DNA of 64,000 bases, taken from NCBI RefSeq assembly GCF_016887565.1, contig NZ_CP069396.1, positions 11,266,001-11,330,000 of the forward strand. Reading direction: 5' to 3'. Shown here one piece after another: positions 27,501 through 36,966 of this stretch (its first letter is position 1; every line of letters starts with the position of its first letter). The notes beneath the pieces were generated by a model. The model made no database searches. It had not been told where the DNA came from and saw only the letters and a list, made by a program, of their open reading frames with translations. Position numbers and translations under genes: made by a program. The stretch is from Archangium violaceum (GTDB lineage: Bacteria > Myxococcota > Myxococcia > Myxococcales > Myxococcaceae).

Positions 27501-29199
27501 TCACGCAGGCCGCCTTGGCGGTGCCGCACACGTCCACCGCGTCACAGGCATCCGTGGCGCCCTTGGTCAGCTCGGTCATCAGAGCCTGGTCACCATAGAG
27601 GGGCTTGCCGCCGCGCACGGTGAGGACCACGTCCTCCGGCCTGGCGGTGATGACGGCGCGGTGCGGAGAGAACGCGTTGGCGTTGAGCCGGAAGATGGCC
27701 AGGTCCGCCACCTTGCCCGGAGCGATGCGGCCCAGCTTCTCCCCGGTGTCCGTCGCATCCGCGGCGCTCGCGGTGGCCATCCGCCACAGCTGCTCGTCGG
27801 TGAACGTCTTCGAGTAGTGCACCTGGTTGAGGTAGTCCGCGCACCGCAGCTCGCGCAGGATGTTCATGGAGCCCGACTGCAGCCAGTCCGTGCCCAGCGC
27901 GATGTTCACGCCCATCTGCTTGTAGGCGGTGACCATGGCCGTGTCGCCGTACAGGGACACGTTGCTGCGCGGCGACCAGACGAGGCTCGCGCCGCGCTCG
28001 GCCATCTTGCCGATCTCCGCCGCCGTGAGGCCGATGCCCTGGATGACGGCCGTACGCCCCGTCAACACGTCCTGGCTGCCGGTGCCCTGACCGGAGAGGC
28101 AGCGGAACTCGTTGCGCGCCGACTCCTCGATGCCCTCGGACACGTGCGGCATGTAGGCCGACAGCCCCGGCATGTCGTCCGGCGTGTCGATGGCCGAGTA
28201 GTCGCACCCGCTCGCGAGCTCCTTGCCGTCATCGTCGTTGAGCGGGAAGGTCTGGAAGTTCACGGCCATCTCGTGCAGGCCTTCCTGGCTGGGCTTGCCC
28301 GAGCCGGTGGCGGACAGCTCGCGCACCAGGCCCGACAGGCCGCCCGCACCGGCGATCGACGTGGTACCGGCCATCACATGGCGCAGCTCGGCCCAGCGCT
28401 GGGCGTCATCGCCCGCGGTGCTGCCCTGGCTGACGGCCTTGTGGCCATCCTTGCCCTCGCGCCAGTCGTGACGGTGCTCGAAGCGCTCCTCGCGGCCCGG
28501 ATCCGGCGCCTTCTGGAAGTTCATGTGCTCGTGCGCGTTGATGAGACCCGGGGAGATGACGCCCGCGGGGCAGGAGATCTTCGTCGCGTCCTTGGCCTCG
28601 GCCTGGTCCGAGCAGTCGCACGCCGAGCAGGTGATGATGCCCTGGGCATCCACCAGCACCTGACCCCCGTTGAGCGTCTTGCCGTCCAGCAGCACCACGC
28701 CCATGTAGAGGCGCGCGCCCGACGTCCCCTCGATCACCTTGCAGGTGGCCCCGGCCTCCGGCTGAGGCAGGCTCGACGGCGCGGCGCACTGCTCCTGCGT
28801 CGGCCGCGAAATCTCACAGTTGTTCTCGCACCCGTCCCCGTCCACCTTGTTGCCGTCGTCACACGCCTCGGAGATCTCCCGGACCTTGTTGCCGCAGACG
28901 GCCAGCACTTCCTGCTCCGGCGGCGTGAGGCTGCAGTCGTTCTGGCAACCATCCCCGTTGATGGAGTTGCCGTCGTCACACGCCTCGCCCACCTCCACCT
29001 CCTTGTTACCGCAGGTGGCCTGGTGCTCGACGGTCGTACACCGGTTGGAACAGCTGTCGTCATCGACGGTGTTGCCGTCGTCACATTGTTCCTTGCCCTC
29101 GACGCGGCCATTGCCGCATTCCTCGGACGAGGGGCAGGCGGTCAGCAGGAGCAATCCTGTGCCGAGGAGTGCCAGGAGATGGCGGGGGTTGTTGCGCAT
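24553..29199 (-). CDS. Large multi-domain amidohydrolase lipoprotein with lamin-tail domain
   Basis: A 1548-residue lipoprotein (lipid Cys at residue 22 after LLLLTA); the ATG chosen is preceded by AGGA. In order: three DUF4215 Cys-rich repeats (CDDGN...GDGC, residues 28-130); an amidohydrolase domain (about 160-580) with the metal motif HEHMNF at 223 and [10 protein letters not shown] with the catalytic Asp; two thrombospondin type 3-like, calcium-binding segments ([24 protein letters not shown], about 630-730); an OB-like domain; several beta-sandwich repeats; and a C-terminal lamin-tail domain ([20 protein letters not shown]). Probably a cell-surface hydrolase of cyclic amides or related bonds. 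The opposite strand has an equally long open frame, which is a GC artefact. Confidence 0.85.
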   Translation of the reverse strand: MRNNPRHLLALLGTGLLLLTACPSSEECGNGRVEGKEQCDDGNTVDDDSCSNRCTTVEHQATCGNKEVEVGEACDDGNSINGDGCQNDCSLTPPEQEVLAVCGNKVREISEACDDGNKVDGDGCENNCEISRPTQEQCAAPSSLPQPEAGATCKVIEGTSGARLYMGVVLLDGKTLNGGQVLVDAQGIITCSACDCSDQAEAKDATKISCPAGVISPGLINAHEHMNFQKAPDPGREERFEHRHDWREGKDGHKAVSQGSTAGDDAQRWAELRHVMAGTTSIAGAGGLSGLVRELSATGSGKPSQEGLHEMAVNFQTFPLNDDDGKELASGCDYSAIDTPDDMPGLSAYMPHVSEGIEESARNEFRCLSGQGTGSQDVLTGRTAVIQGIGLTAAEIGKMAERGASLVWSPRSNVSLYGDTAMVTAYKQMGVNIALGTDWLQSGSMNILRELRCADYLNQVHYSKTFTDEQLWRMATASAADATDTGEKLGRIAPGKVADLAIFRLNANAFSPHRAVITARPEDVVLTVRGGKPLYGDQALMTELTKGATDACDAVDVCGTAKAACVKAETGKTFSALKDANATAYALFFCGDQPQNEPICAPQRIASTPVAASVNGSNVYNGTRRLADFDGDGIANAQDNCSIVFNPIRPMDNGKQADTDNDGVGDACDPCPLEANSTTCKAANPADRDGDGIASSTDNCPAVANADQKDSDGDGRGDACDLCAAKNPGDTACPVSIYDIKKPVNGLHPFAGYPVSIANAMVTGTAGSSGYFIQVVDEERTAGPDWSGIFVFGTSSGRKVGERITVTSAIVDHYYGQIELTNAVVTAQTATATPVPVSVTPAEVRTGGSRAQALEGVLVELTDVFVTKHEPTPGSGESAPINEYVVDIKAGTDGETVGVRVDDFMYKPTALPAVGTEYHRLRGLLNWRNGNSKVEPRGSSDFLAPAPPLASIGPAGLFSRVDSACETDGCSAIGGPLLVTLSETYAEDVTVTITSADPSKLEAANGGKVVILAGQTTAEVKLIGKAQAASVKLTATLRDSSKETTVRVLGTNEQPRLTKITPDTVIVGPGGDVTLTAWVDIPAPKDTTLALSVPEDIGTVEPTVTFTPNASTVTFVFTASQAPAISTAEILATLGDSTAKATVNINAAVPKLATLTPVGPLTLVRGTTQEFTVTLDSAALGDTPVNISAVPVTAGAAFGTVPAATVTVPKGQTSAKFIFTADTSTSTDFVPGTVTARLGAKSIPVQLTVRPPYPKPSTITPTNVRLLPGATQVYTVTLDKPAEKDGLVITFTLEPAEGLGSLSQASATIAENGTKAEVTFTAGGSFKVGKVVASNAYGSSVSANVAVTPKIVISEISGRGPTDPNSTTFGTNEYVELYNPTDTAVDLSGWKVQYKSATSTTTYSGSATIPDGKSIPAHGYFLVAHKDYVGPPAADAEYGFDMSASATGGGHIRIGPGLMSNEIDDLYVVDKVGYGTANRPEGSAAPAHPAAGGSLERKALATSDSTSMAINGADEKKGNGYDTDNNSTDWVVRTIRDPQNSSSPTEKP

Positions 29200-29447
29200 G
29201 CGGTTCCTGGGGGTTGGGGTTGGACCTGGGAAGTGGGCTCCTCCCGTGTGACAGGAGTGTGAAGCCCACTGAAACATTTGAGCGACACCTTACGCTGGAG
29301 GTGAGCCAGGGGGAAAATCCGGACCCGCGGCTGGATGCCCGCTCGCGAGCGCGATTCCCCTCTCAAACGCGTACTCTTGGACAGCCCCGGGACTCGCGTC
29401 GCACGAAGCAGTGGCGATCACGCCTCGAAGGTGATTGTTTGCTCTCC

Positions 29448-29999
29448 ATGGCGCGCTCCCTGCTGCTCTCGCTGCTCGTGCGGCAGCACCTCGCACTCAA
29501 GGAGAAATTCCGCGCCCGCTACCCTCACTGTTGGTTGGTGTGGGAGGCGGGCGTGTGGAACGTGCCGGAGAGTAGCGAGCAGAATCACGGCACCACGCGG
29601 CTGCCCACCTCGGATCTGCGCGACTGTCTGCCCTCGGGGGACGCCATGTGCTTCGAGCTGGCGCTCGGGACGAGCGGACGGGATGTGCTGTCGCTGGGGC
29701 GCGCCTCGCACAACGTGTTCGTCATCAACGACGCCACGGTGTCGCGCGAGCACCTGGTGCTGCGCCCCCTGCCGGAGGGAGGCTGGACGGTGGAGGCCCT
29801 GGCCCAGGGAGGGCCGGCGACGCTCGGCGGCACGCTGCTGCGGCCCGGCCAGCCCACGCCCATGGAGTCCGGCATGCAACTGCAGCTGGGCGACGTGCGG
29901 CTCACCTTCCACGACGCCGACGGCTTCAGCACCCGCATGGGTCACACGGCCGCGCTGCTGATGGCCCAGCAGCGTGGGCCTCGCCAGAGCCCGGCCTGA
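29448..29999 (+). CDS. FHA domain protein
   Basis: A 183-residue cytosolic protein. The C-terminal two thirds are a forkhead-associated domain: LSLGRASHNVFVINDATVSREHLVLRP contains the GR...S..N.....VS..H phosphothreonine-binding residues. Such domains bind phospho-Thr made by Ser/Thr kinases, one of which lies 0.7 kb away. The ATG is the first in frame that leaves a sensible N-terminus. The 248 bases before it hold no recognisable gene. Confidence 0.85.
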   Translation: MARSLLLSLLVRQHLALKEKFRARYPHCWLVWEAGVWNVPESSEQNHGTTRLPTSDLRDCLPSGDAMCFELALGTSGRDVLSLGRASHNVFVINDATVSREHLVLRPLPEGGWTVEALAQGGPATLGGTLLRPGQPTPMESGMQLQLGDVRLTFHDADGFSTRMGHTAALLMAQQRGPRQSPA

Positions 30000-30018
30000 G
30001 CCGGGCGCGGGCCCGTCC

Positions 30019-30708
30019 CTAGTGGACGGTGCCCAGCGTCGTGGGGCGCGGCTGGGGAGCGGTGGCCACATAGGCGATGGTGCCACCGGCGATCAGCGCC
30101 ACGGCGCCCGCCCCCGCCCACACCCACCACTTCTTCGTCAGGCTCTCGCCCTTCACCGCCGTCTTCGCCTCCGCCGCCGAGGCCCGGGGCACCAGGACGC
30201 GCTTGCGCTCGGAGTCCTGCACCCGGCGCGCGGCGGTGGCCTCCGCCTGCGCCTTCAGCGCCGCGGCCCTGGCCTGATCCCTCGCCGTCGCCTCCCGCGC
30301 CATGCGCCGCTCCTGCTCCTTGCGCGCCGCCGCGTCCATCTCCGCGAGCAGCTCGCGGGCCAGCTCGGCGTTGCGTGGCTCACCCTTGGAGAGGGTCAGG
30401 TAGCGCCGGTAGAAGAAGGCGGCGCGCTCGGGGTTGCCCAGCTGCCGGTGGCACTGGGCGATGTTGAAGAGGAAGCCCGGCAGCGGCATCAGCCGGTACG
30501 CATCGCTGTAGGCGTCCAGGGCCTTGTTGAACTCGGCCAGGTCATAGGAGAGGTTGCCCTGGGCGAACCTCGCGCGGGCCTGTGCCTCCACGTCGCCCCC
30601 CGCGTTCAGGTCGGCGGCGCGCGCGGCCAGGGGCGAGAAGACGAGCGCCAGGGCCACCAGCACCGGCAGCACGAAGCGCTCAGTGAGCGAACGGGTCGAT
30701 GACATCAT
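30019..30708 (-). CDS. TPR protein with signal peptide and C-terminal anchor
   Basis: A 229-residue protein beginning MMSSTRSLTERF, with a signal peptide (VLPVLVALALVFSPLAARA). Residues 35-120 form tetratricopeptide-like helices (NLSYDLAEFNKALDAYSDAY; GFLFNIAQCHRQLGNPERAA). A charged coiled-coil rich in Arg/Ala follows, then a membrane helix (WVWAGAGAVALIAGGTIAY) near the end. Its start overlaps the kinase gene by 29 bases, so the two are coupled. Such TPR proteins next to Ser/Thr kinases are common in myxobacteria; the role is unknown. Confidence 0.82.
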   Translation of the reverse strand: MMSSTRSLTERFVLPVLVALALVFSPLAARAADLNAGGDVEAQARARFAQGNLSYDLAEFNKALDAYSDAYRLMPLPGFLFNIAQCHRQLGNPERAAFFYRRYLTLSKGEPRNAELARELLAEMDAAARKEQERRMAREATARDQARAAALKAQAEATAARRVQDSERKRVLVPRASAAEAKTAVKGESLTKKWWVWAGAGAVALIAGGTIAYVATAPQPRPTTLGTVH

Positions 30709-31978
30709 CGCGCATCCCTGCCTTCTGCTTGCGGTGGACGTTGGTGCGCACGGGCCCTCGTGCCGCGTCCCGAGGAGCGCGCGGCTCCTCCAGGGCGGGC
30801 AGCTCCTCGAGGGCCGCGGGCGAATCGAGCCGCGCCTCGTGCTCACTGGAAGAAGGGAGGGCGACCGGCGTGGACGCCTCCACCGTGTCCGGAGAGGAGG
30901 CGTGCTCCGCGCGCGGCCAGAGGGCGAGCCCGGCGAGGCTCACCGCCAGCACGCCCGCGGCGATCGCCATCCCCCGGCGCCGCGCACCGGACAGCCACCC
31001 GGGAACGGGCAGCGGCTGGGTGGGCCGGCGATCCTCCGGGATGGGCTCCGGCACCGTGTCCGCCAGCAGCACGGTGATGACCTCGGCGAGCGACTGCGGA
31101 CGATCCGCGGGCTCCTTGGCCAGGCAGCGCAGGGTGAGCTGCGCCAGCGACTGCGGCACCGGCTCTCCCGAGGGCGTGTGCGAGGGCAGCGCCGGCGGCG
31201 GCGCGGTGATGATCTTCACCATCAGCTGGCCGAAGTTGGACGCCAGATAGGGCGGCTGCCCGGAGAGCATCTCGTAGAGGACGGCGCCCACGGCGTAGAT
31301 GTCCGCGCGGTGGTCCACCGGCAGGCCCGCGGCCTGCTCCGGCGACATGTACGTAGGCGTGCCGATGATGGTGCCATCCAGCGTGCCGCTGGTGTTCTCG
31401 GCGGTGAGGAGCTTGGCCACCCCGAAGTCGAGCACCTTGACGAAGTCCGCCTGCCCGCCCTTGTGGGTGATGAAGAGGTTGTCCGGCTTGACGTCCCGGT
31501 GCACCACCCCGAGCTGGTGCGCCGCGCCCAGCGCCGCGCACACCTGCACCGTGATGCGGCGGATGCGCATCACCGACAGCTGCTCTTCTTTCACCAGGGA
31601 AGAGAGGTTCTGCCCCCGCAGCAGCTCCATCACGCAGTAGACGTGCCCGTGCTGCGCGTCCTCCACGAAGTCGAAGATCTCCACGATGTGCTCGTGGTTG
31701 ATCCGATTGACGGCGTGCGCCTCCTGGAAGAAGCGCCGCACGAAGCCATTGTCATGGGCGAAGGCGGGACGCAGCACCTTGAGGGCCACCTGGCGCCCCA
31801 GCCGCACGTGGCGGGCCTGGAATACCTGTCCCATGGAGCCCTCGCCCAGCAGGCGCTCCAGTTGGTAGCTGCCCAGCACTTCTCCTTCCCGAAGCTCCCG
31901 GTCCACGACCGTTGAACCTTCGGTAGAGCGGAAGCTGCTGGAGAGCACGGTGCCCGAGATGACGTCGTCGCCGCCCAT
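30680..31978 (-). CDS. Eukaryotic-type Ser/Thr protein kinase with one membrane helix
   Basis: A 432-residue kinase starting at the ATG after GGAAAGG; an upstream ATG at 32020 is less likely. The kinase domain (about 38-300) has the glycine loop GEGSMGQVF, the ATP Lys in VALKVL, the catalytic loop HRDVKPDNLFI, DFGVAKLL and GTPTYMSPEQ, so it should be active. A membrane helix (MAIAAGVLAVSLAGLALW) follows, with a short Pro/Glu-rich outer part. The next gene overlaps by 29 bases. Targets are unknown; the FHA protein nearby is a candidate reader. Confidence 0.93.
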   Translation of the reverse strand: MGGDDVISGTVLSSSFRSTEGSTVVDRELREGEVLGSYQLERLLGEGSMGQVFQARHVRLGRQVALKVLRPAFAHDNGFVRRFFQEAHAVNRINHEHIVEIFDFVEDAQHGHVYCVMELLRGQNLSSLVKEEQLSVMRIRRITVQVCAALGAAHQLGVVHRDVKPDNLFITHKGGQADFVKVLDFGVAKLLTAENTSGTLDGTIIGTPTYMSPEQAAGLPVDHRADIYAVGAVLYEMLSGQPPYLASNFGQLMVKIITAPPPALPSHTPSGEPVPQSLAQLTLRCLAKEPADRPQSLAEVITVLLADTVPEPIPEDRRPTQPLPVPGWLSGARRRGMAIAAGVLAVSLAGLALWPRAEHASSPDTVEASTPVALPSSSEHEARLDSPAALEELPALEEPRAPRDAARGPVRTNVHRKQKAGMRDDVIDPFAH

Positions 31979-32105
31979 GGGCGGCAAACCTTTCCATCCT
32001 CTCAGCGCCCGGCAACCCACCGTGCCTGCAATGTCGCCAGGGTGACGACTCTTCTGCCCCGCGAGCGGAGACTGTCTTCCACTCGCGGTTATCGAGAACT
32101 GGGAA

Positions 32106-32131
32106 GAGGCCCGCCAGATGGGGGCGGGCCT
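32106..32131 (-). terminator. Hairpin after the Cys-rich lipoprotein gene
   Basis: A perfect 10-bp stem (GAGGCCCGCC and GGCGGGCCTC) with a 6-base loop, 30 bases past the stop codon of the minus-strand lipoprotein gene. Weak T-richness follows on that strand. It separates this gene from the kinase gene, which then has its own start region at 31979-32105. Confidence 0.55.
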
Positions 32132-32160
32132 CCTACCGGGTGCACCTCAGCCGCAAATCC

Positions 32161-33567
32161 TCAGCCGCACGCCTTGTTGGTGCACTTGCCCGCCGTTCCG
32201 TCCGCCTTCCGGCAAACGGTGTTGTTGGGGCAGTCCGCCGAATCCGCGCAGTCGAACCCGTTGTTCCCGTCGTTGTCCAGGCCGTCGTTGCAGATGGTCT
32301 CCTTCTTGGTGCAGTTGGAGAAGACGCAGCCCGTGCCGCAGGTGCCGTTGACGCAGTTGGCGTCCGCGTTTCCGGTGAGGCAGTCGACGCCGCCATTGCC
32401 ATCGTTGTCCACGCCATCGCCGCAGTTGGTCTCCTTCTTGACGCAGCTGACGAGGGAGCAGCCATCACCGCAGACACCGCTGACACAGTTGGCGTCCGCG
32501 TTTCCGGCCGCACAATCGATCTTGCCGTTCTTGTCGTTGTCGGTCGTGTCCGAGCAGGCGACCTCCACCGGATTCCCGCTCAGGCAGATGGAGCCATTGC
32601 CCAGGTTCGTATAGTTCGGGCAGTCGACCGTATCCGCGCAGTCGATCTTGCCGTCCTTGTCGTTGTCCTGGCCGTCACCGCACGCGGTCTCGACCGCCTT
32701 GCCACCCTGGCAGAGGCAGTTGGTACCGCACGGCTTGCTGGAGCAATCCACGGTGTCCGCGCAGTCGGTCCCGTTGTTGCCGTCGTTGTCCTTGCCGTCA
32801 CCGCAGTCCGACTCGGACTTGCCGAAGTTCGAGCACGTGCAGCCGGCGCCGCAGGTCTGCTTGTCGCAGTCCGTGTCGACGCAATCGAAATCCCCGTCCC
32901 CGTCATCATCGGCGCCGTTGCCGCACGCGCCCTCGCCGGGCCTGCCGTTGACGCAGATGCAGGTGGGGCCGCACGCCTTGCCGGTGCAGTCGATGAGGTC
33001 CGCGCAGTCCTTGTTGCCGTCCCCGTCGTCATCGTCGCCGTTGGCGCAATCCAGCTCCGAGCGCCGGTTGCAGGTGCCGTTGACGCACGTCTCGGACGCG
33101 GCGTTGCAGGCACGGCCGCAGGTGCCGCAGTTGGCCATGTCGGTCTTCAGATCGAACTCCTCGAGGTCCGGCACGCCGTCGCAATCGTCGTCCTTGCCGT
33201 TGCACGACTCGGCGGTGGGCTTGACCTCGCCCGTGCAGACGACCTGACCGTTGGCGCCACAGGCCGGCTTGCCCGCCTTGCACTCGCCCTTGCCCAGCGT
33301 CCCCTCGGGGCCGGTGTAGCAGGGCTGGCCGGACAGGTCGTCCTTCGTGCCGTTGCAGTCGTCGTCGACGCCGTTGCACACCTCGGTGTCGGCCCTGCAG
33401 CAGAAGCCACGCAGGCCCGCGCGAGGCATGCACACCACGCCCTCCTCGGCGCAGTCGGCGTTCGTGTCGCAGCTGAAGATGGTGTCGTCCGGCAGCTCCG
33501 GCACCCAACAGCCCGTGGCGGACACCGCGAGCAGGAGACAGCAGAGGAGAGAAGAGAAGGACTTCAT
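32161..33567 (-). CDS. Cys-rich MopE-like repeat lipoprotein
   Basis: A 468-residue lipoprotein with lipid Cys at residue 20 (AVSATGC). After it come a short Cys-rich head and MopE-like motifs (VCNGVDDDCNG, SCNGKDDDCDGVPD). About eight imperfect repeats of some 35-45 residues follow, each built on a pattern such as CGDGKDNDGNNGTDCAD followed by a Cys pair. The Asp/Asn-rich loops look calcium-binding and the Cys are probably paired. Likely a surface or outer-membrane protein of myxobacterial type. It follows the PEGA protein gene by 2 bases, so they form an operon. Function unknown. Confidence 0.85.
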   Translation of the reverse strand: MKSFSSLLCCLLLAVSATGCWVPELPDDTIFSCDTNADCAEEGVVCMPRAGLRGFCCRADTEVCNGVDDDCNGTKDDLSGQPCYTGPEGTLGKGECKAGKPACGANGQVVCTGEVKPTAESCNGKDDDCDGVPDLEEFDLKTDMANCGTCGRACNAASETCVNGTCNRRSELDCANGDDDDGDGNKDCADLIDCTGKACGPTCICVNGRPGEGACGNGADDDGDGDFDCVDTDCDKQTCGAGCTCSNFGKSESDCGDGKDNDGNNGTDCADTVDCSSKPCGTNCLCQGGKAVETACGDGQDNDKDGKIDCADTVDCPNYTNLGNGSICLSGNPVEVACSDTTDNDKNGKIDCAAGNADANCVSGVCGDGCSLVSCVKKETNCGDGVDNDGNGGVDCLTGNADANCVNGTCGTGCVFSNCTKKETICNDGLDNDGNNGFDCADSADCPNNTVCRKADGTAGKCTNKACG

Positions 33568-33569
33568 GG

Positions 33570-34814
33570 TCAGAAGCTCCCGCCAATGACGAGGTGGAGG
33601 TCCGTGCTGCCCTTGCCCGCCCCGGAGGTCACGGGGGCCAGCGACGAGGAGGCGGGCTCGGAGCGCGCCGGAACGATGATGAGCCACAGCAGGCTGCCGG
33701 CGGCCACCGCGCCGCCTCCCGCCATGAGCCCCGAGGCGAGCATCGACTGCTGCCGGGCGGCCAGGTACTCGCTCCGGGTGAGGCTCTGCACGCCCTGCCC
33801 GTCCACGCCCGTGGCGGCGGCGTTCCGGGCGCTCATCCCCAGCGCCACGCCCGCGCCCACCGCCGCCAGTCCCACCACCGTGGTGTAGAGCGCGGGCCGG
33901 CTGAAGACGGAGGGCCCTCCCGAGGAGGACTTCTTGCTCGACTTCTTCACCACCGCCACCGCGTCCGCCGGCGGCCCGTCCGGCGAGGGGCCGTTGAGCT
34001 CCAGCCGCACCTGCACCTCCTCCGTCGCGCCGGGGGCGAGCGTCAGCGTCTTCGTATAGGTGCTGTAGTCGTCGGCCTCGACGATGAGCTGCACCTCGCC
34101 GGGCGGCAGCTTCGCCTCCACCTTGCCCACGCCCAGCATGCGCTCGCCCACGCGCACCACCGCTTGCGGCACATTGCTGGACACCTTCAACAGGGAGCGC
34201 TGCCGGGCCAGCCCCGTCAGCCGCTTCGTCAGCACGTTGCCGGACTCGCGGATGAAGTTGCCGTCATTGGCCTTGCGGCCCGTCACCACGTCCGTCTCCA
34301 CCACGCCCCGGTCCCGGTCATACGTCCACAGCCGCAGCGTCCACGTCCCGTCCTCCTGCGCCAGGCGCGCGGTGGTGAGCAGGTCCGCGTCGAGCGTCTC
34401 GGCGGCCGGCCCGAAGCACGAGGCCTCCCCGCAGCGCAGCGCCGAGTCGTAGTCCGCCCCGAGCTGGCTGCGGGACTCGCCCACGTCGGCGGCCCTCGAC
34501 ACGCCGGAGCGGAACGCCACGGCCTGCAGCCAGCCCAGCCACCGCTTCGACACCGCGGCACCCGCGCGATCCGGCGTGTCCACGCCCAGGAAGGCGAAGC
34601 GCGAGCGCAGATCCACGCCCGAGGTGCTCCCGCTCAGGTCCAGGCCCAGGTTGCCCGTGTCCAGCTGGGCGTCCTCGGAGTCCTGCTGCTCGTTGGGTTT
34701 CTGGCCGTTCGAGTCTCCGGAGAGATCCAGCCCGAGGCCTTCCTGGGCCCTGGCGGGCCCGGCGGCGAGCGCCAGCGCCAGCAGTCCAGCCACATACACG
34801 ACGGGGGTACGCAT
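33570..34814 (-). CDS. PEGA-domain membrane protein
   Basis: A 414-residue protein with a signal peptide (VYVAGLLALALAAGPARA). A glycine-rich stretch follows with two GLDLSG repeats (about residues 24 and 52). The middle is a globular domain with one CGEASC pair. A PEGA-type beta domain (ERMLGVGKVEAKLPPGEVQLIVEADDY, about residues 225-265) comes next, then two C-terminal membrane helices. PEGA domains often occur in surface and kinase-associated proteins. It is the first gene of a pair with the Cys-rich lipoprotein. The specific role is unknown. Confidence 0.8.
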   Translation of the reverse strand: MRTPVVYVAGLLALALAAGPARAQEGLGLDLSGDSNGQKPNEQQDSEDAQLDTGNLGLDLSGSTSGVDLRSRFAFLGVDTPDRAGAAVSKRWLGWLQAVAFRSGVSRAADVGESRSQLGADYDSALRCGEASCFGPAAETLDADLLTTARLAQEDGTWTLRLWTYDRDRGVVETDVVTGRKANDGNFIRESGNVLTKRLTGLARQRSLLKVSSNVPQAVVRVGERMLGVGKVEAKLPPGEVQLIVEADDYSTYTKTLTLAPGATEEVQVRLELNGPSPDGPPADAVAVVKKSSKKSSSGGPSVFSRPALYTTVVGLAAVGAGVALGMSARNAAATGVDGQGVQSLTRSEYLAARQQSMLASGLMAGGGAVAAGSLLWLIIVPARSEPASSSLAPVTSGAGKGSTDLHLVIGGSF

Positions 34815-34973
34815 GACCCCATGTTGTACCCTGAACAGAGCCCGCTGCGGAGCACCCCTCGCGTTGGCCCCACGCCCTCGCAGCCGGGGCAGGCAGGTGA
34901 CCCGCGAACGTGCGCGAGTCATGTGGCACAAGGGCGCACACACACCAGGTGCGCCCGGAGGAAGGTCAGACGC

Positions 34974-36137
34974 TCATCCCGCGCGCGAGGCGAGGTAGCG
35001 CGCCAGGGCCTGGGCCTTGGGGATGAGCGTGTCCACCTCGATGAACTCATCCACCGTGTGGAAGCCCTTGCCGCGGGGACCGAGCCCGTCGATGGACGGA
35101 ATCCCCATGGAGGACGAGGTGCTGGCATCCGAGCCGCCCCCCACCAGGGCAGCCTCGGCATGACCCAGCCCGGAGGCATGGGCGCAGGAGCCATACGCCG
35201 CCATCAGCGCCGCGGAGGCCTCGGTGCGCTCCAGGGGCTCGCGGGCCACGCCGCCATTCACCTCGATGCGGGTGCCGGGGACGCCGGACGCCGCCTCCTC
35301 CGCCGCCTGGCGGAAGCGCCGCACCAGATCCTCGCCGTCCGCGCGGGTGCAGAAGCGCAGGTCCACCTCGGCCACGGCGTGGTCCGGCACCGTGTTCTTC
35401 CCCTGGCCCCCCGTCACCCGGCCCACGTTGACGGTGATGCCGCGCGGGTAGTCCGTGAGTTGCTGCACCCGGTCCACGAAGCGGGCGAGCGCCCAGAGGG
35501 CATTGGCCCCATCCTGGTGGTTGTTGCCCGCGTGGGCCGCCTTGCCCTGCGCCACCGCCGTGGCCATGCCGGTGCCCTTGCGTCGGGTGATGATGGCGTC
35601 CCCGGCCCGGCCCGACTCGAAGACGAGACAGGCGTCCGCCCCATCGATGGCCTTGCGGATGACGTCCGCGCCCTCGGGCGAGCCCACCTCCTCGTCCGAC
35701 ACCACCACCAGCCGCAGCGGGGGCAGTGACTCCAGCCCGCCCGACGCCGCGAGCGACTTGAGGGCCCAGGCGATGACGACGAGGCCGCCCTTCATGTCCA
35801 GCACGCCGGGACCGCGCCGCAGCGCCCCATCACGCCGGTAGCCCTCGAACTTGCCCGGGGGGAACACGGTGTCCAGGTGGCCCACCAGCGCCACCGGCTT
35901 GAGCCCCGCCTTCCCCTTGGAGCGGAACACCAGGTGGTCCGCGTACCGCGTGCTGCGCACCACCTCGGCCTCGAGCCCGGGCATGGCGAACTGCTCGCGC
36001 AGCAGGGCACCGACCTTGCGGCCGCCCTCCGCGTTCTCCGTCCAGGAGTTGACCTCCACCAACGAGGAGAGCGCCTCTTCCATCTCCCCCAGCCTGCCCA
36101 CCAACCAGCTGGCCGCCGCTTCACCCATCTCGCGCAT
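34974..36137 (-). CDS. M20 family metallopeptidase (carboxypeptidase G2-like)
   Basis: A 387-residue enzyme. Zinc-site blocks of the M20 family are present: GHLDTVFP with the first His and Asp, GPGVLDMKGG, the catalytic Glu in VVSDEEVGS, and the C-terminal GGGSDAS and FHTVDEFIEV with the last His. The dimerisation domain has HAGNNHQDGANA. Such enzymes remove C-terminal glutamate or other residues from peptides and folates. Start chosen at the ATG preceded by GGAGG eight bases upstream. No signal peptide, so probably cytosolic. Confidence 0.88.
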   Translation of the reverse strand: MREMGEAAASWLVGRLGEMEEALSSLVEVNSWTENAEGGRKVGALLREQFAMPGLEAEVVRSTRYADHLVFRSKGKAGLKPVALVGHLDTVFPPGKFEGYRRDGALRRGPGVLDMKGGLVVIAWALKSLAASGGLESLPPLRLVVVSDEEVGSPEGADVIRKAIDGADACLVFESGRAGDAIITRRKGTGMATAVAQGKAAHAGNNHQDGANALWALARFVDRVQQLTDYPRGITVNVGRVTGGQGKNTVPDHAVAEVDLRFCTRADGEDLVRRFRQAAEEAASGVPGTRIEVNGGVAREPLERTEASAALMAAYGSCAHASGLGHAEAALVGGGSDASTSSSMGIPSIDGLGPRGKGFHTVDEFIEVDTLIPKAQALARYLASRAG

Positions 36138-36180
36138 CGTCTCGGCCTCCACCAAGGAGTTTCCCACCCGGAGTGCATCC

Positions 36181-36204
36181 CCGGATGCAATCCGGGCATA
36201 TGCC
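36181..36204. promoter_or_regulatory. Two adjacent dyads in a divergent intergenic region
   Basis: CCGGAT and ATCCGG flank a 3-base gap (36181-36195), and the palindrome GGCATATGCC (36195-36204) follows at once. They lie between the divergent M20 peptidase and host-attachment genes, where an operator would be expected. No matching regulator is identified. Confidence 0.3.
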
Positions 36205-36330
36205 AGGCCCCCGGCTCCAGGGAAGGTATCCCGGCGCCCGCCCGCCTGGGGCTCCAGCACGAGCCCTCCGGGGGAAGGAAGCTTGCCGGGGACGGTGGGG
36301 GTCCGCACCTCAAGGCCAGGAGGATGAACG

Positions 36331-36765
36331 ATGGCGGACGCGCTGTGGATTCTGGTGGCCAATGCGAGCCGGGCCAAACTCTTCGCGACGGACGAGCGGG
36401 CGGAGCGGTGGGACCTGCGCGAGGAGTTCCAGCACGAGGAGAGCCGGATGCCCTCCCGGGAGCTGATGGGCCAATTCGACAACCCCAACGCTGGCACGCT
36501 GCACAAGCCCCAGCCGGAGAACGAGCCTGATGCGCGCCACCAGCTGGAGCACGAGCGCTTCGCCCGTGAGCTCGCCCAGCGGCTGGAGCGAGGACTGAAC
36601 GACCATGCGTATGACCGCCTGGTCATCGCCGCTCCTCCCGAGTTCCTCGGCCGGCTGCGCAAGATGATCAGCCGCCGCGTGCACCAGCGGCTCATGCTCG
36701 ACATGCGCGCCGACTACGTGAACGTGCCGGAGCGGGAACTGCCCGAGCGCATTCCGCTCTCCTAG
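36331..36765 (+). CDS. Host attachment protein (bacterial eRF1-like family)
   Basis: A 144-residue cytosolic protein. It begins with the family block WILVANASRAKLFATDE, has a Glu/Arg-rich middle (RHQLEHERFARELAQRLERG) and the later YDRLVIAAPPEFLGRLRKMI. It matches proteins annotated as required for attachment to host cells, first noted in Agrobacterium, which belong to a family distantly related to release factor eRF1. The true molecular role is not established, and the name should not be taken to mean a host interaction here. Confidence 0.85.
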   Translation: MADALWILVANASRAKLFATDERAERWDLREEFQHEESRMPSRELMGQFDNPNAGTLHKPQPENEPDARHQLEHERFARELAQRLERGLNDHAYDRLVIAAPPEFLGRLRKMISRRVHQRLMLDMRADYVNVPERELPERIPLS

Positions 36766-36966
36766 GTAGGCAGGCGGGCAGACGCGGCGCCCGGGGGCCC
36801 TCACCCGCTCCGGGCGCCATCCGCGCGAAGTAGCTACGAATCCCACCTGGACATACCCGGGACAGGGGCCCCTCCAGTCAGGCGCGCTCCGTGGTACAGG
36901 TGGGGTGGGAATCAGCTGGAGGACACTGGAGTCCCCCGCGAGCCCACCGCGCGGACGTACGAGTTC

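Noticed and set aside
24736-29262. A 1508-residue open frame opposite the amidohydrolase lipoprotein
   Set aside because: Codon composition is Arg/Gly/His/Val-rich without domains; the opposite strand has clear signal peptide and known domains. It is an effect of high GC.
32161-33567. Repeat array as CRISPR
   Set aside because: Repeats are coding, imperfect and of variable spacing; they encode Cys/Asp-rich protein repeats.
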